A stretch of 64,000 nt of DNA. It comes from CAZTTG01 sp964615935. Lineage in GTDB: Bacteria; Planctomycetota; UBA1135; GCA-002686595. The notes under the pieces are model-generated. The model was not told where the DNA came from and did not search any database. It saw only the letters and a program-made list of their open reading frames with translations. The position numbers and the translations under genes were made by a program. Every line of letters begins with the position of its first letter. Within the stretch, counting starts at the first letter, position 1. Positions 59,895-64,000 of the stretch are shown here, piece by piece. The stretch spans positions 31,378-95,377 of the forward strand of contig CAZTTG010000008.1 in NCBI GenBank assembly GCA_964615935.1, written 5' to 3'.

Positions 59895-61321
59895 CACAGC
59901 CACTCGAGAAGGTAATCCGGAAGCGAGAGCTCGTTCAGCACCAGCACCTTCTGGCCCTCCATCCAGGAGTAGCCCTGGGGGGCGCGGCCCTCGGCCCACA
60001 CCCGCCAGGCGGGATCCCCCACCGGCGCGACGAGCAGGCGCGGCAGCCCATCGAAGAAGCGCTCGGGGGTCGAGGTGGCCGTGAGCGCGGAGAGGACCAC
60101 GCGGCCGAAGGGAGGCTCCGCGACGCCGATCATCTGGAGCTGCAGCTCCGCGACCGCGGTGCCCGAGGCCACGCAGACGAGGTCCGCGCGCGCCTCCCGA
60201 TAGCGATCGTCCTCGCCCAGGACGCGCTGGAGCCGGGCCAGGGGGGCCTCGCCGCCCCGATTGCGGGGCAGGTGACCGGTGAGCACGGTCCACCCGCCGC
60301 GGGAGGCCGCCTCGCGCCACGCCCGTCCGAGGACGCCCCCGAGGAGGAGGTCGGCGGGCTGGTGGGAGGGGACCAGGCAGAGCAGGATGCGCTCGGTCCT
60401 CGCCGCGGGCTCGGGGTCCAGGCGCCACAGGATCCGGGCGATGCCGTCGGAGCCCTGCCAGGCGCCCGGGAGGGATCGCGGAACCCCGCTCCGGTCGGGG
60501 GCCCCCTCCAGCATCTGCAGCTGCCGCGCGGGAGTCGAGGCGACGAAGGTGCGCAGGCCCGCGCCGCGCAGCTCCTCCAGGGCCTCCAGCAGGACCCGCT
60601 CCTCTCCGGCTCGCTCGCCGACCTGCTCGCGGAGGGCCTCCATGCGACCGGCCGGTTCGCGGACGCACTCGACCGCGACGGGGAGGCCCCGCGCGACGGA
60701 GTCCTCGCGCTGGCCCTCGGCCACGAGCCGCCACGTGCCCGGCTCCGAGGCCGGCGGCCGGATGTACATCGCGAAGGGCTGGCGAAAGGCCGAGGCGGCC
60801 ACCGGTTCGGTCCGCGCCCGGATGCGCTCGCCGTCGGGCGAGATCCAGTGGAGGCTGAGGTGCAGGTCGCATCGCGCGTCGGCGGGATAGAGGGGCTCGA
60901 CGTGCACGGTCATGGCCTCGCCCAGGCCCTCCCGGCGCGCGGCGAAGAGGCCCGGCACGACCCGCAGGTCCAGGGACTCCACCAAGCGCGCCGCGACCTC
61001 GTCCGCGCCGGCCTCCGCCGAGGCGGCCTCGACCTCGCCCAGGAGGACCCGCCGCGCCCGATCCAGGAGCGGGAGGGCGGGGGGAGCCAGGAGGCCGCTC
61101 CGCGGCCGGCGCCCGCCCTCGAGGAGGTCCAGGACCAGGTCGCGCCGGCCCTGACCGGCCGCCTGCCAGGCCTCCAGGAAGGCCAGGGTGCGCTCGCCCC
61201 GCACGCAGCGCAGGTGGACGGCCCGTCGCTCGGGCTCGATGGTCTCGACCTGGGCCGCGCCGCCCCCCGCGAGGGCGGCCGCGGCGAGGCCGAGAAGCGC
61301 CAGGCGAGCGGCCGACCTCAT
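59894..61321 (-). CDS. Secreted protein of unknown function in amino-acid operon
   Basis: 475 aa from ATG 61321, overlapping the previous stop by 4 nt (ATGA); the frame continues upstream but only as a shadow of that gene. Residues 1-23 are a signal peptide (LALLGLAAAALAGGGAA). The rest alternates helical stretches with beta segments such as VHVEPLYPADARCDLHLSLHW. A C-terminal half (RILLCLVPSHQPADLLLGG, GWTVLTGHLP, DLVCVASGTAV) hints at an alpha/beta-hydrolase-like fold, but no G-X-S-X-G nucleophile elbow is apparent. Family not recognised. Locked between a secreted pseudo-metalloprotease and the oxidoreductase. Confidence 0.65.
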   Translation of the reverse strand: MRSAARLALLGLAAAALAGGGAAQVETIEPERRAVHLRCVRGERTLAFLEAWQAAGQGRRDLVLDLLEGGRRPRSGLLAPPALPLLDRARRVLLGEVEAASAEAGADEVAARLVESLDLRVVPGLFAARREGLGEAMTVHVEPLYPADARCDLHLSLHWISPDGERIRARTEPVAASAFRQPFAMYIRPPASEPGTWRLVAEGQREDSVARGLPVAVECVREPAGRMEALREQVGERAGEERVLLEALEELRGAGLRTFVASTPARQLQMLEGAPDRSGVPRSLPGAWQGSDGIARILWRLDPEPAARTERILLCLVPSHQPADLLLGGVLGRAWREAASRGGWTVLTGHLPRNRGGEAPLARLQRVLGEDDRYREARADLVCVASGTAVAELQLQMIGVAEPPFGRVVLSALTATSTPERFFDGLPRLLVAPVGDPAWRVWAEGRAPQGYSWMEGQKVLVLNELSLPDYLLEWL

Positions 61322-62499
61322 CGGGTGGGGTAGGTCTCCAGCACCCACGCCTTCCAGTCCCGCTCTAGCTCCAGGACGCCCAGCTCGTAGACGTCCTTGA
61401 GGGCCTCCCGGGTCTCCACCTTGCGCCGCAGCATGCGCCCCACCCGGTTGAACTTGCGGGCGTCGAGGTGGATCAGGTAGTCCACGAAGGAGAGCGCCAC
61501 GGCGTGCTCGGCCGGCTCCAGGTTCTCGGTGTTGCGCGAGAGCACCAGGGGCAGCGGCGGCGCGTCGTCCATGGCGATCATCTTGCGCATGGCCACCTTG
61601 AACTTGCCGCCCTTGAAGTTGGTGTTGGTGGCGACCTCCTGGTAGCAGTAGTTGTCGCACAGGGCCCAGTAGCGGTCCTCGAACCAGTGGGCCAGTCCGG
61701 CGTCCGCCCAGCCGCCCTTCCTGTTACCGATCCACTGGCTGGGGCTCTGGTGGGCGAAGAGCAGGTGGGTGACGCTGTGCACCAGGTTGCGGTGGAGCTG
61801 CTCGTCGTTGCGGAAGAACTGCTTGTTGCCGCAGACCGAGTAGTTGGAGTGGGATCCCATGAGCTTGACGCCCCGGTCGCCCCCCTGCCCGCAGAAGATC
61901 AGCGAGCCCTCGCGCTGCATGCGCACGTAGTTCCACACGAAGAGCCGCGTCTTCTTGCTGAACTCGCCGCGCCGGAGGCCGAACACCTCCAGGTAGTCGG
62001 CGAAGAGCCGCTCCATCCGGTCGATGGTCAGGTGCAGCATCTCGTGCTCGTCCAGGCGCTTCTTGCCGACCTTCATGCCGGTCATCTCCCACACCAGCAC
62101 GAAGTTCTCGCTCTCGGCCTTGCGCAGCGGGCGGCGCATCTCCTTGTCCAGCTCGGCCAGCCCGTCGCGGTGCTTCCCGATCCCCGCCCGCTTGCGCTCC
62201 AGGGCCTCGCGGGCGGGCTGGTTCTCGCAGTGGGGGCACGGCAGCCAGCCGGTCCCCCCGCACTCCTTGCAGTCGGCGATCACGCTGCAGTAGAGGACCG
62301 AGTGCTCGAGCTCGCACTCGCTGCGGGGGTGCTGGCTGCAGGGCTGCAGCCCGGTGGACCTGCAGCGCCGGCAGGAGGGCACCTCCTGCCCCGGGTCCTG
62401 AGGGAGCGCCGCCTCCGCCCCCGCCCGGCCCGCCCGCTCGGCACCGGAGGGGAGGGCCAGGAGCAGCAGCGCGCCGATCGTGCCGAGGAGGGAGCTCAT
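61318..62499 (-). CDS. Secreted DnaJ-type zinc-finger plus gluzincin-like protein
   Basis: 393 aa, ATG 62499. Signal peptide GTIGALLLLALPSGAE. Residues ~42-90 hold CXXC pairs with G spacing (CRRCRSTGLQPC, CKECGGTGWLPCPHC), as in DnaJ cysteine-rich zinc repeats. The C-terminal domain has a gluzincin layout: LVHSVTHLLFAH then GWADAGLAHWFED, the usual third-ligand motif. However the expected H-E-X-X-H is H-S-V-T-H, so the general-base Glu is missing and peptidase activity is doubtful. The stop overlaps the next start by 4 nt, and the gene follows hutI by 21 nt. Zinc binding and a substrate-holding role outside the cytoplasm are plausible. Confidence 0.7.
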   Translation of the reverse strand: MSSLLGTIGALLLLALPSGAERAGRAGAEAALPQDPGQEVPSCRRCRSTGLQPCSQHPRSECELEHSVLYCSVIADCKECGGTGWLPCPHCENQPAREALERKRAGIGKHRDGLAELDKEMRRPLRKAESENFVLVWEMTGMKVGKKRLDEHEMLHLTIDRMERLFADYLEVFGLRRGEFSKKTRLFVWNYVRMQREGSLIFCGQGGDRGVKLMGSHSNYSVCGNKQFFRNDEQLHRNLVHSVTHLLFAHQSPSQWIGNRKGGWADAGLAHWFEDRYWALCDNYCYQEVATNTNFKGGKFKVAMRKMIAMDDAPPLPLVLSRNTENLEPAEHAVALSFVDYLIHLDARKFNRVGRMLRRKVETREALKDVYELGVLELERDWKAWVLETYPTR

Positions 62500-62520
62500 G
62501 GCGACCGCGTCAGGATACGC

Positions 62521-63819
62521 TCAGGGGGCGAGATCGCGCCAGCTCGGGGCCTCGCGCTCCAGCACCACCGCCCCGCCGGCGACCACCGCCGTCACCGGGT
62601 TGCGCCCCATCTCGTAGGTGAGGTGGCGGAAGTTGGGCAGGTCCAGGAGGCACAGGTCGGCGCGCTTGCCGGCCTCCAGCGAGCCCCGGCTGGCGCCGCG
62701 GCCCAGGCTGCAGGCGGCGTTGAGGGTGGCGGCGGCGAGGGCCTCGGCGGCCGTCAGGCGCAGGCGCAGGGCGGCCCAGCTCATGACCTCGGGCAGGCTC
62801 TGCAGGTAGCAGCTCCCGGGGTTGAAGTCGGTGGCCAGGGCCGGCGCCAGGCCGGCCTCGATCATGCGGCGGGCGGGGGCCTCCTGCTCCACCCGCAGGT
62901 ACAGCGGCACCACCGGGCAGAGGACCGGCTGCACGCCGGCCGCGCCCATGGCTTCGATCCCCTCCTCGCTGACGAACTCCAGGTGGTCGGCCGAGGCCGC
63001 GCCCAGCTCGGCGGCGAGCTGCGCCCCGCCCAGGGGGGTGAGCTGGTCGACGTGCATGCGCAGGCCGAAGCCCAGCTCGAGGGCGCGGCGCATGATGCGG
63101 CGCGAGCTCGAGAGGTCGAACACGTGGCTCTCGGTGAAGACGTCGGCGTACTCCGCCCGCCCGCTCTCGGCCGCGGCGGGCAGCATCTCCTGCACCACCA
63201 GCGCCTCGTAGTCCTCCCGTCGGTCGCGGTACTCGGCCGGGTAGTCGTGGGCCGGCAGGAAGGTCGCGACCAGCTCCACCGGGTGCACGTGGTCGGCCTG
63301 CGCGATCACCTCCAGGCACTTCAGCTCGTCCGCCAGGCTGAGCCCGTAGCCGGTCTTGGCCTCCACGGTGGTGGTGCCCAGCTCGAGGAAGCGGTCCAGC
63401 CGCGAGAGCAAGCGAGCGAGGAGCTCCTCGGCAGAGCTCTCGCGCACCCCGCGCACGCTGGAGAGGATTCCCCCCCCGGCCGCGCCGATCTCGACGTAGG
63501 TCGCGCCGGCGGTGCGCATCTCGAACTCGTCCTCGCGCGTGCCGGCGAAGACCGGGTGGGTGTGGGAGTCCACGAAGCCGGGGACCGCCAGCTTGCCGGC
63601 GGCGTCCAGCTCCCGTCGCCCGCGATAGCGCCGGCGCAGCTCGTCCGAGGCGCCCACCTCGACGATGAGGCCCCCCTCCACGGCCACGGCCGCACTGGAG
63701 AGAACCTCGATCTCGCCCAGGGCAGCTCCCCCCCGGGGCTCGCTGCCCTGGGGGGTGGCCAGCTCGCCGATGTCGTGGACCAGGAGGTCGACCTCGGTGC
63801 GAGTGGAGGGTTCGGTCAT
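62521..63819 (-). CDS. hutI: Imidazolonepropionase HutI
   Basis: 432 aa, ATG 63819. The amidohydrolase metal site VDSHTHPVFAGTR, the family-specific GAAGGGILSSVRGVRE loop, TKTGYGLSL-type motif (AKTGYGLSL), FLPAHDYP, GLRMHVDQ and ATDFNPGSC are all present. It opens the imidazolone ring to formimidoylglutamate in histidine degradation. The other hut genes are not in the window. Leaderless-type start: TACCCT lies 7 nt before the ATG. First gene of the operon ending in glutamate dehydrogenase. The 181 nt to the window's right end show no gene. Confidence 0.94.
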   Translation of the reverse strand: MTEPSTRTEVDLLVHDIGELATPQGSEPRGGAALGEIEVLSSAAVAVEGGLIVEVGASDELRRRYRGRRELDAAGKLAVPGFVDSHTHPVFAGTREDEFEMRTAGATYVEIGAAGGGILSSVRGVRESSAEELLARLLSRLDRFLELGTTTVEAKTGYGLSLADELKCLEVIAQADHVHPVELVATFLPAHDYPAEYRDRREDYEALVVQEMLPAAAESGRAEYADVFTESHVFDLSSSRRIMRRALELGFGLRMHVDQLTPLGGAQLAAELGAASADHLEFVSEEGIEAMGAAGVQPVLCPVVPLYLRVEQEAPARRMIEAGLAPALATDFNPGSCYLQSLPEVMSWAALRLRLTAAEALAAATLNAACSLGRGASRGSLEAGKRADLCLLDLPNFRHLTYEMGRNPVTAVVAGGAVVLEREAPSWRDLAP

Positions 63820-63826
63820 GGGAGGG

Positions 63827-63832
63827 AGGGTA
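63827..63832 (-). promoter_or_regulatory. -10 box TACCCT, 7 nt before ATG of hutI
   Basis: On the minus strand GTTACCCTCCCTCCC leads directly to the ATG at 63819, without room for a Shine-Dalgarno. Same layout as at 18425, 39411, 40443 and 50069-50094. Confidence 0.4.
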
Positions 63833-64000
63833 ACTGCGGTGGATGCCCGGTGATAGTCTGCCGCACGTTGACTCCTGGCCGCCCTGAGCCCGGTGGTTCC
63901 GACCCAGGACGAGCCCTCGGCCGGGGGCCCTCCCCGCGCGGCACACTTGCCGCGCCGGCGCCGAGTGGCGCCGTAACGCCACGCGAGGTGCGCGAAGCGC

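Noticed and set aside
55032..59915. A 1627-codon plus-strand ORF opposite gdhA and the oxidoreductase
   Set aside because: It is a shadow of two clearly recognisable minus-strand genes. High GC removes stop codons from antisense frames, and its translation is low-complexity His/Gly/Leu-rich.
1..64000. CRISPR arrays, rRNA or tRNA genes
   Set aside because: I saw no regularly spaced direct repeats and no rRNA-like sequence. I noticed no cloverleaf with a conserved T-arm, though a covariance-model scan would be needed to exclude a tRNA fully.

Overview
The window is strongly GC-rich, with codon third positions mostly G or C and dense opposite-strand shadow ORFs. It looks like a chromosomal segment of a Planctomycetota bacterium. 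The best taxonomic clues are a C-terminal surface-protein domain of a kind I associate with planctomycetes (opening YCTAK, then GTLCV..PP, ending in a W.RDP motif) in two proteins, two secreted FGly sulfatases, very large secreted beta-propeller proteins, a tricorn protease, and a collagen-triplet/tail-fibre-like protein with a decayed YadA-head-like relative. I see no rRNA, tRNA or CRISPR array. Layout: 2-6080 (+) is a run of three secreted proteins: collagen-like, BNR-propeller, and subtilase. 6124-10405 (-) is an McrBC type IV restriction system whose McrB carries an apparent EVE-like insertion. 10507-14374 (-) holds a secreted glycosidase-like protein, an MntA-HepT toxin-antitoxin pair and a cyclophilin. 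14464-18279 (-) encodes a PQQ-propeller protein with a methyltransferase domain in its middle. 18439-21017 (+) is an ABC exporter. 21031-23264 (-) is ribokinase plus a lipoprotein sulfatase.

23314-29119 (-) is a decayed type I restriction-modification operon (hsdM, hsdS, rhuM-fic, hsdR). A deletion fuses hsdM to hsdS, an in-frame TAG splits rhuM-fic, and a 203-bp MITE-like element with a perfect 5-bp target duplication interrupts hsdR. The rhuM part contains a 25-bp palindrome written in A/T-ending codons that are foreign to this genome. 29159-38821 carries a GH38-like glycosidase, tricorn protease, a thioredoxin-fold protein and a second subtilase.

38943-46366 encodes a glycosyltransferase, an AMP-forming ligase, a NeuD-type acetyltransferase, two SGNH proteins and an MBOAT. 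Together they resemble a Dlt/Alg-like surface-glycan acylation cassette with no visible carrier protein. 46431-54926 has a degenerate FG-GAP protein, an unknown cytosolic protein, a divergent cobD/btuF cobalamin pair across a perfect palindrome, a three-repeat beta-barrel-like protein, a pseudogene scrap and a second sulfatase. 54942-63819 (-) is a tightly packed operon: hutI, two secreted unknowns, a fused 2-oxoacid:ferredoxin oxidoreductase, and glutamate dehydrogenase. It points to histidine, aromatic amino acid and glutamate catabolism.

Two regulatory patterns recur. Several genes have a TANNNT-type -10 box only 6-9 nt before the start codon and no Shine-Dalgarno, suggesting leaderless mRNAs. 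Several convergent gene pairs end in a hairpin in which the two opposing TGA stop codons pair with each other.
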